The translations under genes were made by a program, and so were the position numbers. DNA of 40,191 bases from Candidatus Methanoperedens sp. (GTDB taxonomy: Archaea; Halobacteriota; Methanosarcinia; Methanosarcinales; Methanoperedenaceae), in the NCBI GenBank assembly GCA_028717345.1, contig JAQUNZ010000015.1, positions 1 through 40,191 on the forward strand. The letters are read 5' to 3'. The first letter of the stretch is position 1. Every line of letters starts with the position of its first letter. This document shows positions 6,707-15,259 of the stretch, in pieces. The notes under the pieces were generated by a model. That model was given only the letters and a program-made list of their open reading frames with translations. It was not told where the DNA came from and ran no database searches.

Positions 6707-9700
6707 TCAGTTCATCTGTATCCCTGTGACGCTGGATATGTTGCTTTCCTGCATCGACACGCCTATTGTCCTCTTTGCAGCCTCTATCATTGGCTTTCGC
6801 AGCGATACTACGATGAACTGCGCATTTCCGGCTGCATTATGTATGCGTCTTGCCACCTTCTCAGCATTGACACCATCAAGGAACATATCTATTTCATCAA
6901 AAGCATAGAACGGAGCAGGTCTGTACTGCTGGATCGCAAATAATAGCGATAGCGCTGTCAGGCTTTTTTCGCCTCCTGACATCGCTTCAAGTCGCTGGAG
7001 CGTCTTCTCAGAGGGCTGAGCCTTTATGGTCATTCCTCCAGTGAAGGGTTCATCAGGATTTTCAAGGAACAATTCTCCACTACCATCAGATAATTCATGG
7101 AACACCAGTTTGAACTGCTCGTTAACACCGTTGAAGCTGTTCATGAAAGCCTCTTTTTTCATTTCCTCGCATTTCTTTATCCTGATCATTATTTCCTCCC
7201 TCTCATGTGACAGGATATCACGGCGCGACTTCAGGTCGTTTTGCCTGATCTCCACTTCACGATATTCATCTATAGCCTTCATGTTCACAGGTTCAAGTTT
7301 CTCCATCGCCCGCGTAAGTGCTGAGATCCTTGACGCTACAGACTCGGAGGAAGGCACCTCTTCATCACGGTTCAATCCGCGCTCTGCGATCTCATTATCA
7401 AGTGCGATTATCTGCTCTGTGAGCGCTTCTTTTGTAGAAGAAAGAGCAAGCAGGTTCCTCTCCATCTCATTGCTCACTCTCTGAATTTCCTCAAGAATTT
7501 CTATTATGGATGCCAGCTCCTGCTGGTATTTTGACCTGCTGTTCTGGAGTTCAAGAAGTTCTCCTCCCAGTTCTTTTTCTCTCAGGTTCCTGGCATGGAG
7601 GTCGCTGTCAAGTTGTTTCAGGCGTTCCTTCAATTCATTTATTTTTGCGCGGTGCCCCTCTTTCTTGGTATCAAGCTCTAAGAGCCGGGATTTCATTTCA
7701 TCTATCCTTGTCCCTGCATACTTCATGTCAAGTGTTATTGCATTGGTCACTGATTCAATATCCCTCTGCCTGCCTTCAAGTCTGCCGATCTCTTCTTCGA
7801 TCTTTGAAGCCTTGCTGCTTAATTCAGGGACCTGCGAACCTTTCAGGAGTTCTTCAATTGTTGCGATATTTTCAATAATGGCATTTATCTCCCCATCCTT
7901 TGCGACTTTCTTTTCTTCGATCTCATCCATGTTCTTCTTTATGCCAGAACGCGCATTTTCAAGCTCAACGATCTGTTTTTTCCTTTCCTCGATAACCTGG
8001 GCAAGTCTTGTGCCGCGGCTCTTGATCTCTTCCATCTGCATGGTGAGCCTTGTTATCTCATTATCGAATTTGGCAGCTTCGTTCCTGATAGACGCGATAT
8101 GATCTTCAGATTTTTCAAGTTTGATCATGGCAGATTTTCGCCGTCCTTCGAATTCAGCTATCTGCTCGGCTACCTTCTTGAGGTTCTCCTCTTCCCCGCT
8201 TGCAAAAGAGAGTTTTGATCTTATTGTGCCTCCTGTCATTGCGCCACCCTTCTCGATCAATTCCCCTTCCAGCGTGACCATACGCTTTCCACCCATCAGG
8301 CGGCGGGCTGTGTTCATCTCGTCAACTACCAGCGTATCACGGAAAACATACCAGAACGCAGGCGCCAGTTTTTTCTCAAAATCAACAAGGTTGATGGCAT
8401 AATCGATATAACCTTCTTTTCCCTTTTTCTGGATCTGGGGCATGGTCTCCATCTTGTTAAGAGGCAAAAAGGTCACCCTGCCGAAACGGTTTTCTTTAAG
8501 ATATCTTATTGCTCTTGCAGCATCCTCATCGTTATCCACTACCACAGACTGCATCCTCGCCCCTGCTGCTATTTCAAGCGCCACAGAGTATTTAGTATCC
8601 ACTTTTCCAAGTTCTGCTATCGTCCCGTATATGCCCGGAAGTTCCCTGTTCTTCTTTGCGCGCAGTACCGCTTCCACAGGTTCGCTATAGGAAAGGTCAG
8701 CCGCTGCTTTTAATCTCCCTTCGGATCTTGCATAATCCTGGTGCAGCCCGCGAAGCGTATTTTCAAGTTCTGATACAATGGTTTTTAATTCCGTCCTGTT
8801 CCTCTCAAGATCAAAAGTATCCTTTGAGTGTTCTTTTTTCTGCGCATTCAGTTCCTCGATCTGCGCTTTAACATTATCAGCATCAATACCTGCGGAACTT
8901 ATCTTTGACGCGGAAGTTTCGATCTCAATTTCCATGTCGCGCACTTCTGTTGAGTTGCGCCTGACAGCATCAAGCAGCCTGTCCTCCTCGCGCATAAGCT
9001 CATTCTTTTCATTCCTGAATGTCTCAAGAGCCTGTTTTGCCTCAGAAAGCCTGTCCCGCGTCCCTGCAAATTCCGCATCCACTTCAGCTATCTTGCTTCG
9101 TATCATGAGAAGCTGGGTTTTCCTGTCATCGCATTCTGCTGTGAGTGTTTCTTTCCTGGTAGTCTCTTCTTTTAATTTCTCCAGGAATTCTGCAACTTTT
9201 GCCTGCGTGGCATCTATATCCAGGAAAGCTTTCCTTCTTTGCGACTCGATATCAGTTATTTCATTTTCAGAAAGCTCTATGGTACTGTTGCAGCGCGATA
9301 TCTCACCCTTGATGAATTCCATTTCCTTCTTCAGGGCTATCTGCTCACCCTCCCCTTTCTCAAGTATCAAAGAATTGAGTTCTGAAAGCTTGTCCTCTAT
9401 ATCTTTCCGCTTTTGCCTGCGTTCTTCAAGCTGTTTTTCAAGCTCCTGTTTTTTAGTTTCCTTATCCCGCAGTTCACCTGCCAGTTTATCCAGTTCAGCT
9501 CGCGCATCCTTTAGCCTTGCAAGGAGGACGTAACCTTCATACTTACGCTTCTCATCCCGCAGCGACTGGTATTTAAGAGCCTGGTCGCGTTCCTGCTGGA
9601 GCCTTGCAATCTGTTCATCCACTTCGCCCAGGATGATATCCACCCGTTCGACCCTTTCTCTTACTATTTCAAGTTCATTGTGAGCCTGGTCCTTCTTTTC

Positions 9701-10216
9701 ATCGAATTCAGCCACGCCTGCTATCTCATCGATGATCTTACGCCTTTCTGTTGGCGTCATCTCTATGATGCGGGTGACATCGCCCTGCATCACCACATTA
9801 TAAGCCTCAGGGGTTATCCTGGCTCTGGACAGGTGGTTATGGATATCGGTTAAACTTACTGGCGTATCATTGAAATAATAGTAACTGTAATATCCGGATT
9901 CTGTCTGCCTGAGTTTGCGGGTGATCACTATCTCATCAGAATCCACAGGCATCTCGCGGTCAGAGTTATCAAAGCGGATGGTCACCTGTGCAAAATTCTT
10001 CCTTCCGCTATCTGAATTAAAAATAAGGTCTGTAAGTTTCTCTGCCCTCATTATCCTTGAATTCGAAAGACCAAGGCAAAAGAGGATACTATCAATTATA
10101 TTGGATTTACCACTTCCGTTTGGACCGGAAATGGTAGTGAAATCATCAAAGAAGGGGATTTTTACTTTTTTACCGAAAGATTTGAAATTCTGAAGTTCAA
10201 TCTCTTTTATGTGCAC
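6707..10216 (-). CDS. smc: Chromosome segregation protein SMC
   Basis: A complete 1169-residue structural maintenance of chromosomes ATPase. The N-terminal head has Walker A GPNGSGKSN (31-39). A long coiled coil follows, then a central hinge (roughly 500-660, including GRVTFLPL and GGAMTGG). A second coiled coil leads to the C-terminal head with signature SGGEKSLTAL and Walker B FYAFDEIDMFLD. It compacts and helps segregate the chromosome, normally with ScpA/ScpB-type kleisins that are not in this window. The start is GTG, overlapping the stop of the upstream coiled-coil gene by one base (TAGTG). The first residues (HIKEIELQNFKSFG) are typical, so this start is secure. Confidence 0.98.
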   Translation of the reverse strand: MHIKEIELQNFKSFGKKVKIPFFDDFTTISGPNGSGKSNIIDSILFCLGLSNSRIMRAEKLTDLIFNSDSGRKNFAQVTIRFDNSDREMPVDSDEIVITRKLRQTESGYYSYYYFNDTPVSLTDIHNHLSRARITPEAYNVVMQGDVTRIIEMTPTERRKIIDEIAGVAEFDEKKDQAHNELEIVRERVERVDIILGEVDEQIARLQQERDQALKYQSLRDEKRKYEGYVLLARLKDARAELDKLAGELRDKETKKQELEKQLEERRQKRKDIEDKLSELNSLILEKGEGEQIALKKEMEFIKGEISRCNSTIELSENEITDIESQRRKAFLDIDATQAKVAEFLEKLKEETTRKETLTAECDDRKTQLLMIRSKIAEVDAEFAGTRDRLSEAKQALETFRNEKNELMREEDRLLDAVRRNSTEVRDMEIEIETSASKISSAGIDADNVKAQIEELNAQKKEHSKDTFDLERNRTELKTIVSELENTLRGLHQDYARSEGRLKAAADLSYSEPVEAVLRAKKNRELPGIYGTIAELGKVDTKYSVALEIAAGARMQSVVVDNDEDAARAIRYLKENRFGRVTFLPLNKMETMPQIQKKGKEGYIDYAINLVDFEKKLAPAFWYVFRDTLVVDEMNTARRLMGGKRMVTLEGELIEKGGAMTGGTIRSKLSFASGEEENLKKVAEQIAEFEGRRKSAMIKLEKSEDHIASIRNEAAKFDNEITRLTMQMEEIKSRGTRLAQVIEERKKQIVELENARSGIKKNMDEIEEKKVAKDGEINAIIENIATIEELLKGSQVPELSSKASKIEEEIGRLEGRQRDIESVTNAITLDMKYAGTRIDEMKSRLLELDTKKEGHRAKINELKERLKQLDSDLHARNLREKELGGELLELQNSRSKYQQELASIIEILEEIQRVSNEMERNLLALSSTKEALTEQIIALDNEIAERGLNRDEEVPSSESVASRISALTRAMEKLEPVNMKAIDEYREVEIRQNDLKSRRDILSHEREEIMIRIKKCEEMKKEAFMNSFNGVNEQFKLVFHELSDGSGELFLENPDEPFTGGMTIKAQPSEKTLQRLEAMSGGEKSLTALSLLFAIQQYRPAPFYAFDEIDMFLDGVNAEKVARRIHNAAGNAQFIVVSLRKPMIEAAKRTIGVSMQESNISSVTGIQMN

Positions 10217-10956
10217 TATCTGCCTCTTTTAGGGTTTTCATATATTTCAACGCCTTCATTCACCCTTTCACTCCTCTTGAATATCGATTTATTTAATACT
10301 TGTTTTTGTTCAGGTTTATCATCAGATATTTTCTTATCTTCTGGTTTTTCATCTGCTTCTATGATGACCTGCTGCTTTTTTTTATCTTTGGGCACATAAT
10401 TATCAGCAACTATGTATTCGTTTTTTGGCTTTGGCTTCTCAGGCTGTTTTACTTCTTCTTTGGGCTTTGCCACTTCCTTTGGCTTATCTTGCATTTTATG
10501 TGTGGGTTGCAGGAATTCATCGTTTCTTGCCTCAACTCTTGCGCCATGATCTTCCCGTCCAATTTTCTTAGGCTTTATTTCCTGTATTATTGATTTCTGG
10601 TCAAGCAGTTCTTTCATGACGCCTTCAAAAGCGCTGTTAAGCTCAACAAGACGCCGCTCAAGCCTGTTGATACGTTCTTCGGCTTGTTTTTCATTTTCTG
10701 ATCTTGTTGTTTGCTGTTCAAGCACCGAATCCCTGAGTGATTTATTCATCTCCAGAATATCACTGACCTTTTGTCCTAATTTCATCTTGATATCATCAAT
10801 CGTTGATTCACGCAATTTCAGTTTATCAGCAAATCTGTTTTCAATTTCTTCGATAATGGTCTCACGCAGCGATTCCTGCATCTGTTCGAACTCTTTGTCC
10901 TTTGCAGCCAGCTTCTGCTCGAGCCTTTCAATTATAATATCCCTTTCAGTACTCAT
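10216..10956 (-). CDS. Coiled-coil protein coupled to smc (246 aa)
   Basis: No family recognised with certainty. The first 130 residues are strongly heptad-like and rich in Glu, Lys, Arg and Leu, predicting a coiled coil. A low-complexity Lys/Pro/Glu-rich stretch follows (about 150-190, with repeated PKEE/KPK motifs), and then a charged tail ending in a basic PKRGR. There are no membrane segments. It is translationally coupled to smc (stop and start share a base), so the two proteins are made together, and it is a candidate SMC accessory factor. It is not a recognisable ScpA, ScpB or MukE. The start has AGGATGAGGG upstream of ATG 10956. Confidence 0.8.
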   Translation of the reverse strand: MSTERDIIIERLEQKLAAKDKEFEQMQESLRETIIEEIENRFADKLKLRESTIDDIKMKLGQKVSDILEMNKSLRDSVLEQQTTRSENEKQAEERINRLERRLVELNSAFEGVMKELLDQKSIIQEIKPKKIGREDHGARVEARNDEFLQPTHKMQDKPKEVAKPKEEVKQPEKPKPKNEYIVADNYVPKDKKKQQVIIEADEKPEDKKISDDKPEQKQVLNKSIFKRSERVNEGVEIYENPKRGR

Positions 10957-11053
10957 CTGTATCCCTCATCCTGTTAACGGCAAAAACAGTCAAATAAGTT
11001 TTAATCTCTCATGACTTTTTGCACATTACACATATCTTATTAAGTTAAATAAT

Positions 11054-12352
11054 TTATGGGGACAAACGTTTTCTATCCCTTGGGAACAGTACTACTTCGC
11101 GTATGTTCTCTATTCCCAGCATGGTCATGAGAAGCCTCTCTGCGCCTACGCCCCATCCTGAATGCGGGGGCATGCCATATTTGAATGCCTTGAGATAGAA
11201 TTCAAATCCGTCAGGGTCCAAACCCTGGTCAGCGATCCTTTTTCTCAACAGTTCATACGAATGCACGCGCTGGGCTCCGGATGATAGTTCCATGCGCGGA
11301 TGCATCATATCAAATGCCCGGCATATCTCTGGTTTATCTTCGTACGGCATAGCATAGAACGGTTTTATCTTCGTTGGCCAGTCAGTGATAAAATAGTGCT
11401 CTCCTATAGTTTTCCCGATTGAATGTTCTGATTCTGTGGATAAGTCATCTCCCCATTCTATTTTTTCTCCATTGTCACGGGCAATACTTATCGCCTCATC
11501 GTAAGTGATGCGCCTGAATGGTGTTTCTGGAACTGTGATCTCAACTCCGAGCGTTTCAAGATGTTTTGCGCCTTTTTCAGCGACGCTCGAATATACATGT
11601 TTTACCAGTTTCTCAAGTATCGCCATCACGTCCTCGTTATCAAGGTAGCTTGCTTCAATATCAATAGATGTAGCTTCATTCAGGTGTTTTCTTGTATCAT
11701 GCTCCTCTGCCCTGAATATCGGTCCTATCTCGAATACGCGGTCAAGCCCGCCAGACATCATCAACTGCTTAAAAAGCTGCGGGCTCTGGTTAAGAAAAGC
11801 TTCGCGTTCAAAATACGTTATCGGGAATAGGGCTGTGCCGCCTTCTGTGGCAGTTGCAACTACTTTTGGCGTGGTTATCTCTACAAAACCTTCCCTGTCC
11901 AAGAATTCCCTGATGCTTTTTAACATCAGGTGCCTTATCCTGAATATCGCCTGCGTATGCGGGCGCCTTACGTCCATGAACCTTGCGTCAAGCCTGGTAT
12001 CAAGGTCTGCATCCACCTTGCCTGTAGTGTCCATTGGCAATGGCGAGTCGGCTTTCCCAAGTACGATTACCTGTGTCGGGACAAGTTCATATCCGTTCGG
12101 GGCTTTTGCTTCCTTTTTCACAGTCCCTGTAACAGCTACGACCGATTCCCGGCTTAAGTTCCGCACGACTTCAAGTACGTTTTTATCTATTGCCTTTTTA
12201 AAAAGCGTTACCTGTACCATGCCTTCCCTGTCCCTTACTACCAGGAAAGTAATACCGCCAAGGTCGCGGATCTCGTGCGCCCAGCCGCATATTGTGACAC
12301 TTGTTCCGTTCATTTCAGAAGTTACCTGTGTAGAATAGTGAGTTCGTATCAT
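11054..12352 (-). CDS. aspS: Aspartyl-tRNA synthetase, archaeal type, probably non-discriminating
   Basis: A class IIb synthetase of 432 residues: an N-terminal OB fold (anticodon binding, 1-105), then the catalytic core. Motif 2 is seen in [14 protein letters not shown] and motif 3 in [11 protein letters not shown] near the C-terminus. Residues 26 and 85 are His and Pro. Discriminating archaeal enzymes are reported to have Trp26 and Lys85, so this form should charge both tRNA-Asp and tRNA-Asn, with amidation by GatCAB. ATG 12352 has GGGGCGG upstream; the reading frame continues another 74 codons into the HEAT gene, but that extension is not homologous sequence. It lies 46 bases after the HEAT gene. 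Confidence 0.96.
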   Translation of the reverse strand: MIRTHYSTQVTSEMNGTSVTICGWAHEIRDLGGITFLVVRDREGMVQVTLFKKAIDKNVLEVVRNLSRESVVAVTGTVKKEAKAPNGYELVPTQVIVLGKADSPLPMDTTGKVDADLDTRLDARFMDVRRPHTQAIFRIRHLMLKSIREFLDREGFVEITTPKVVATATEGGTALFPITYFEREAFLNQSPQLFKQLMMSGGLDRVFEIGPIFRAEEHDTRKHLNEATSIDIEASYLDNEDVMAILEKLVKHVYSSVAEKGAKHLETLGVEITVPETPFRRITYDEAISIARDNGEKIEWGDDLSTESEHSIGKTIGEHYFITDWPTKIKPFYAMPYEDKPEICRAFDMMHPRMELSSGAQRVHSYELLRKRIADQGLDPDGFEFYLKAFKYGMPPHSGWGVGAERLLMTMLGIENIREVVLFPRDRKRLSP

Positions 12353-12398
12353 GAATATCCGCCCCTTTCTACTGAGTAATCGTATTAATAACCTGTGA

Positions 12399-13682
12399 TT
12401 ATTGCGATTTATCCAGGTCTTTCCTGATCTTTTCTTCCCCGATCTTTCCAAGCACGTCTGTTGCGCCTTTCCTGAAGATATCGTTCTTATCTTTAAGCGC
12501 TTTGATAAGAGGTCCCACCACTGAATCACCAATCCTGACAAGCGCATCTGCCGCGCCATCGCGCACGAACTCATTGTTGTCCCTCAATGCATAGACGAGT
12601 GACACCACGACAGGTTCTCCTATATTGACAAATATCCTGGTTATGTCCTCCCTGACATACTCGTTACAGTCCCTCAATGCATCGATAAGCGGCCCTACCG
12701 ATGGCTCTCCTATCTTTTCAAGAGCCACTGCTGACCTCCATCTGATATCCCAGTCTTCATCCTTAAGCGTCTGTATAAGATATTCAACCGAGGGTTCTCC
12801 TATCCTGACGAGTGATTCGGCTGCTTCTTCCCTGATATCAGGGAATACGTCCCTCAAGGACAGCATAAGAGGCTCGACAGCCCTTCTATCCTCGATCTTC
12901 CCGAGAGCTTCTATCGCTTTCTTCCTGACCTCAAGGTCTACGTCCCTCAATGCCGCAATAAGAGCGGGTACTGAATTTTTGTTCCCTATCTCCCCGAGAG
13001 CTTCAGATGCTCTTCTCCTGACATAATCATTACTATCTTTCAATGCATTTATAAGAACTCCCACTGTCTTTTTATCATCGACTTTTACAAGAGCCTCTCC
13101 CGCTTCTTCCCTGACATACTCACTCTGGTCTTTCAAAGCATTGATAAGGGGCTCTGCTGCTCTTTTGTCCCCTATCTCACCAAGCGCCCTGACAGCTTCT
13201 TCCCTTATGTACTCGGTTCCTGTCAAAAGAACATCTATAAGTGGTTCTGTCGCCCTTTTATCACGTATTCTGCCAAGAGCACTGGTGGCATGTTCCCTCA
13301 CTACTTCGCTTTGGTCCTTCAAAGCTGCGATAAGAGCTTCAACCGCCCTTTTATCACGTATTTTGCCAAGAGCTCTGGCTGCATGTTCCCTCACCACCTC
13401 GTTTTCATCCTTCAGGGATGTGATAAGAGCTTCAACCGCCCTTTTATTTCCTATATTGCCAAGGATCCGGGCAGCTCTCCACCGGATAACATGATTTTTA
13501 TCCTTTAAAGCATTAATAAGCGGCTCGATAGTCCTTTTATCACCTATCTGTTCAAGCGCTTCTATGGATTTCATTCGAAGTTGCAGGTCTTTCTTCTGCT
13601 TTAACACATTTGTGAGGCTTTTCACATCATCTCTTGCTTCCATTTTACGCATATCTTTTAAAGAAAGACCAAAAAGTCCCAT
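12399..13682 (-). CDS. HEAT-repeat (PBS-lyase type) protein (427 aa)
   Basis: Apart from about 35 N-terminal residues, it is built of about 12 repeats of 31 residues, each of the form AVEALI-AL-KD-x-VR-x-AA-x-ALG-I-DKR. Such alpha solenoids bind other proteins. There is no transmembrane segment and no enzyme domain. The first residues are [17 protein letters not shown] 13682 has GGAG six bases upstream; the longer frame to 13718 was rejected. The gene lies upstream of aspS on the same strand. HEAT proteins of this kind are common in methanogenic archaea; no specific partner can be named. The DNA is internally repetitive, so indels or copy-number variation between strains are likely. Confidence 0.93.
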   Translation of the reverse strand: MGLFGLSLKDMRKMEARDDVKSLTNVLKQKKDLQLRMKSIEALEQIGDKRTIEPLINALKDKNHVIRWRAARILGNIGNKRAVEALITSLKDENEVVREHAARALGKIRDKRAVEALIAALKDQSEVVREHATSALGRIRDKRATEPLIDVLLTGTEYIREEAVRALGEIGDKRAAEPLINALKDQSEYVREEAGEALVKVDDKKTVGVLINALKDSNDYVRRRASEALGEIGNKNSVPALIAALRDVDLEVRKKAIEALGKIEDRRAVEPLMLSLRDVFPDIREEAAESLVRIGEPSVEYLIQTLKDEDWDIRWRSAVALEKIGEPSVGPLIDALRDCNEYVREDITRIFVNIGEPVVVSLVYALRDNNEFVRDGAADALVRIGDSVVGPLIKALKDKNDIFRKGATDVLGKIGEEKIRKDLDKSQ

Positions 13683-13727
13683 GACAACTCCAATTCCATT
13701 TTTCAAGCAAACCACCATTTTCAGAAT

Positions 13728-13748
13728 GGCAATATATATGTATATGAG
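13728..13748 (-). promoter_or_regulatory. Candidate promoter for the HEAT-repeat gene
   Basis: On the minus strand, CATATACATATATATTG gives a TATA-like element about 50-60 bases before the ATG at 13682. A second TATATAT run lies at 13781-13790. Confidence 0.3.
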
Positions 13749-13875
13749 GCACGCTACCTATACAGTCACTAATAATTATCATATATATATCTTTATTGCT
13801 TTTTTTTCCATGTTATCTTTTCCATGTTCATGTACATTTTTGAGGCGTTTTTAATTTTATAAAATGTCTCACATT

Positions 13876-13894
13876 TTTAATCCGAAATGTATTT
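13876..13894 (+). promoter_or_regulatory. Candidate BRE/TATA promoter for the anchored surface protein
   Basis: CCGAAATGTATTTAACTC matches an archaeal BRE followed by a TATA box, placing the transcript start near 13912, ahead of ATG 13936. Confidence 0.45.
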
Positions 13895-13935
13895 AACTCA
13901 TTAAAGAATTGAAGATAGGTTGTGGAGTTAAGATT

Positions 13936-14478
13936 ATGGAATCAAAAGAAAGGACATTCTATTCGCTGATCATACTTTTCTTCGTCATCGGACTTATAAT
14001 AGGTTATCTGGTGCACCAGCCTGGAACTGAGATCAGGTATATAAATAACACTATAGACGTAACAAAAGAAGTACCAAAAGTTGTTGAAACGATCGGAGAG
14101 GTGACCGCAGCCCCAACACCAATAGCGACCACATCGGCGCCAGCATCCACCCCGGTGCCTGATTTTGAAGTCAAGATATACGATCCGGCAAAGGATAAAC
14201 CAGCACAGACCATAGAACTTGTGAACTGGAAGGCAATGCCTGATTATGTTTCAATGCATCCAGGGGAAACCCTATTGATCAAAGTAGTCAATTATCCTGA
14301 TTATCAGGATTCACCGAAATTCATAATGGGCTCGTATGAAAAGATACTCGGCACATCAGGAATGATAGTTATAAAATTCAATAACAGGGGGACATATGAT
14401 TTTACGGTGATCATCCCCAATAATGATCCGAGCATTAAGCCAGTAGAATACGCCAAGGGTTCGATAAAAGTATGGTAA
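13936..14478 (+). CDS. Membrane-anchored extracytoplasmic protein, cupredoxin-like fold possible (180 aa)
   Basis: No family is recognised with confidence. The protein has a short charged N-terminus (MESKERTFYS), one membrane helix (about 9-27) and a Thr/Ala/Pro-rich linker (about 55-78). A beta-rich C-terminal domain of about 100 residues follows (FEVKIYDP, MHPGETLLIKVVNYP, GTYDFTVIIPN). This pattern recalls cupredoxin-like domains, but I see no Cys-His-Met copper site, so metal binding is not supported. The C-terminal domain should face outside. GGAG eight bases before ATG 13936 supports this start over one 27 bases upstream. It stands alone between divergent/convergent genes. Confidence 0.8.
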   Translation: MESKERTFYSLIILFFVIGLIIGYLVHQPGTEIRYINNTIDVTKEVPKVVETIGEVTAAPTPIATTSAPASTPVPDFEVKIYDPAKDKPAQTIELVNWKAMPDYVSMHPGETLLIKVVNYPDYQDSPKFIMGSYEKILGTSGMIVIKFNNRGTYDFTVIIPNNDPSIKPVEYAKGSIKVW

Positions 14479-14496
14479 CATACGCCAAATACTCGA

Positions 14497-15183
14497 TTAG
14501 GAGTAATATTTCAGGACACCAAGCGCATTGATTATCTGCGGTTCATCAGGTATGAGAACCTCTTTTTTCAGCACATCCTTTAGGGCAGTGACCAGCCCTT
14601 CATTTTTTACAGTTCCGCCTATAAGGACGATCGACTGTGCCTCAGGTATCATATAGGATATCCTGCGGGCAAATGCATAATGCATTCCAGCTATCACTTC
14701 CTCTTTTGAATAACCTCCCACAAGCTGGGATATCATCTCTGAAAGTGCAAATACTCCGCAGGTGTTGTTGATATCAGGTATGCGTCCTGCCATCGCATGC
14801 ATAGAACCAAGTTCATGCAGCTCGATCCTGAAATAATTTGCCACGAACTCAAGAAATGCACCAGTTCCGGCGCTGCATTTGTCGTTTATGACAAAGTTGT
14901 TGTTCCTGACATCCACCACCTTTGTATCCTGCCCCCCGATATCCACTATTACCTCTGCATCCGGGAAATAATGCCTGGCACCATAAATGGCGGCAGTTAA
15001 TTCTGTGAGCGATGCGCGGTGGGGAACTATGTTCCTGAAATACCCTGTTGAGACAATATTATCACCATCAATCCCTGTCACAAGTTCCTTCCAGTTGTGA
15101 GTTGAAGTTATACGGTATTTGATATCCCCGTTTTCTATCCAGACAATTTTTGCAGCAGTGCTTCCCACATCCAGTCCTATCAT
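14497..15183 (-). CDS. ATP-dependent activase of the 2-hydroxyacyl-CoA dehydratase/BadFG family (228 aa)
   Basis: An ASKHA-fold ATPase (GLDVGSTAAK at 3-12; VDIGGQDTK about 80-88; IGGTVKNEG near the C-terminus). Two cysteines, C103 in DKCSAGTG and C142 in NNTCGVF, should bind the [4Fe-4S] cluster at the interface of the homodimer. Such proteins use ATP hydrolysis to push low-potential electrons into a partner iron-sulfur enzyme, here surely the gene just upstream. It is shorter than methanogenesis marker 15 proteins. ATG 15183 has GGGGAG eight bases upstream. The 73-base gap to the partner holds two perfect hairpins. Confidence 0.9.
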   Translation of the reverse strand: MIGLDVGSTAAKIVWIENGDIKYRITSTHNWKELVTGIDGDNIVSTGYFRNIVPHRASLTELTAAIYGARHYFPDAEVIVDIGGQDTKVVDVRNNNFVINDKCSAGTGAFLEFVANYFRIELHELGSMHAMAGRIPDINNTCGVFALSEMISQLVGGYSKEEVIAGMHYAFARRISYMIPEAQSIVLIGGTVKNEGLVTALKDVLKKEVLIPDEPQIINALGVLKYYS

Positions 15184-15204
15184 AAACCGACGCTCCCCAG
15201 GCAC

Positions 15205-15227
15205 AGGGGTATGCTGCGCATACCCCT
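15205..15227 (-). repeat. Perfect inverted repeat, 10-bp stem with 3-base loop
   Basis: AGGGGTATGC and GCATACCCCT flank a 3-base loop. It lies between the dehydratase-like gene and the activase, about 20 bases before the activase ATG, just upstream of its ribosome site. It is a possible mRNA hairpin (processing, stability or translation control) or a dispersed palindromic repeat. Confidence 0.8.
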
Positions 15228-15232
15228 TATTT

Positions 15233-15259
15233 TGATCAAACTTTCGTAAAGTTTGATCA
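15233..15259 (-). repeat. Perfect inverted repeat, 12-bp stem with 3-base loop, spanning a stop codon
   Basis: TGATCAAACTTT and AAAGTTTGATCA are separated by three bases. The TGA stop of the dehydratase-like gene lies inside one arm. It is not followed by a T run on either strand, so it is not a classic terminator. Only five bases separate it from the neighbouring hairpin. Confidence 0.8.

Noticed and set aside
8778-9533. Long Ser/Phe-rich frame on the plus strand opposite smc
   Set aside because: It is the antisense shadow of coiled-coil coding sequence, with no promoter, ribosome site or domain.
11054-12574. Longer aspS frame starting at 12574
   Set aside because: The extra 74 residues come from the HEAT gene in another frame; AspRS homology begins at MIRTHYS, which has a ribosome site.
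13936-14478. Blue copper protein
   Set aside because: The beta-rich domain recalls a cupredoxin, but no Cys-His-Met ligand set is present.
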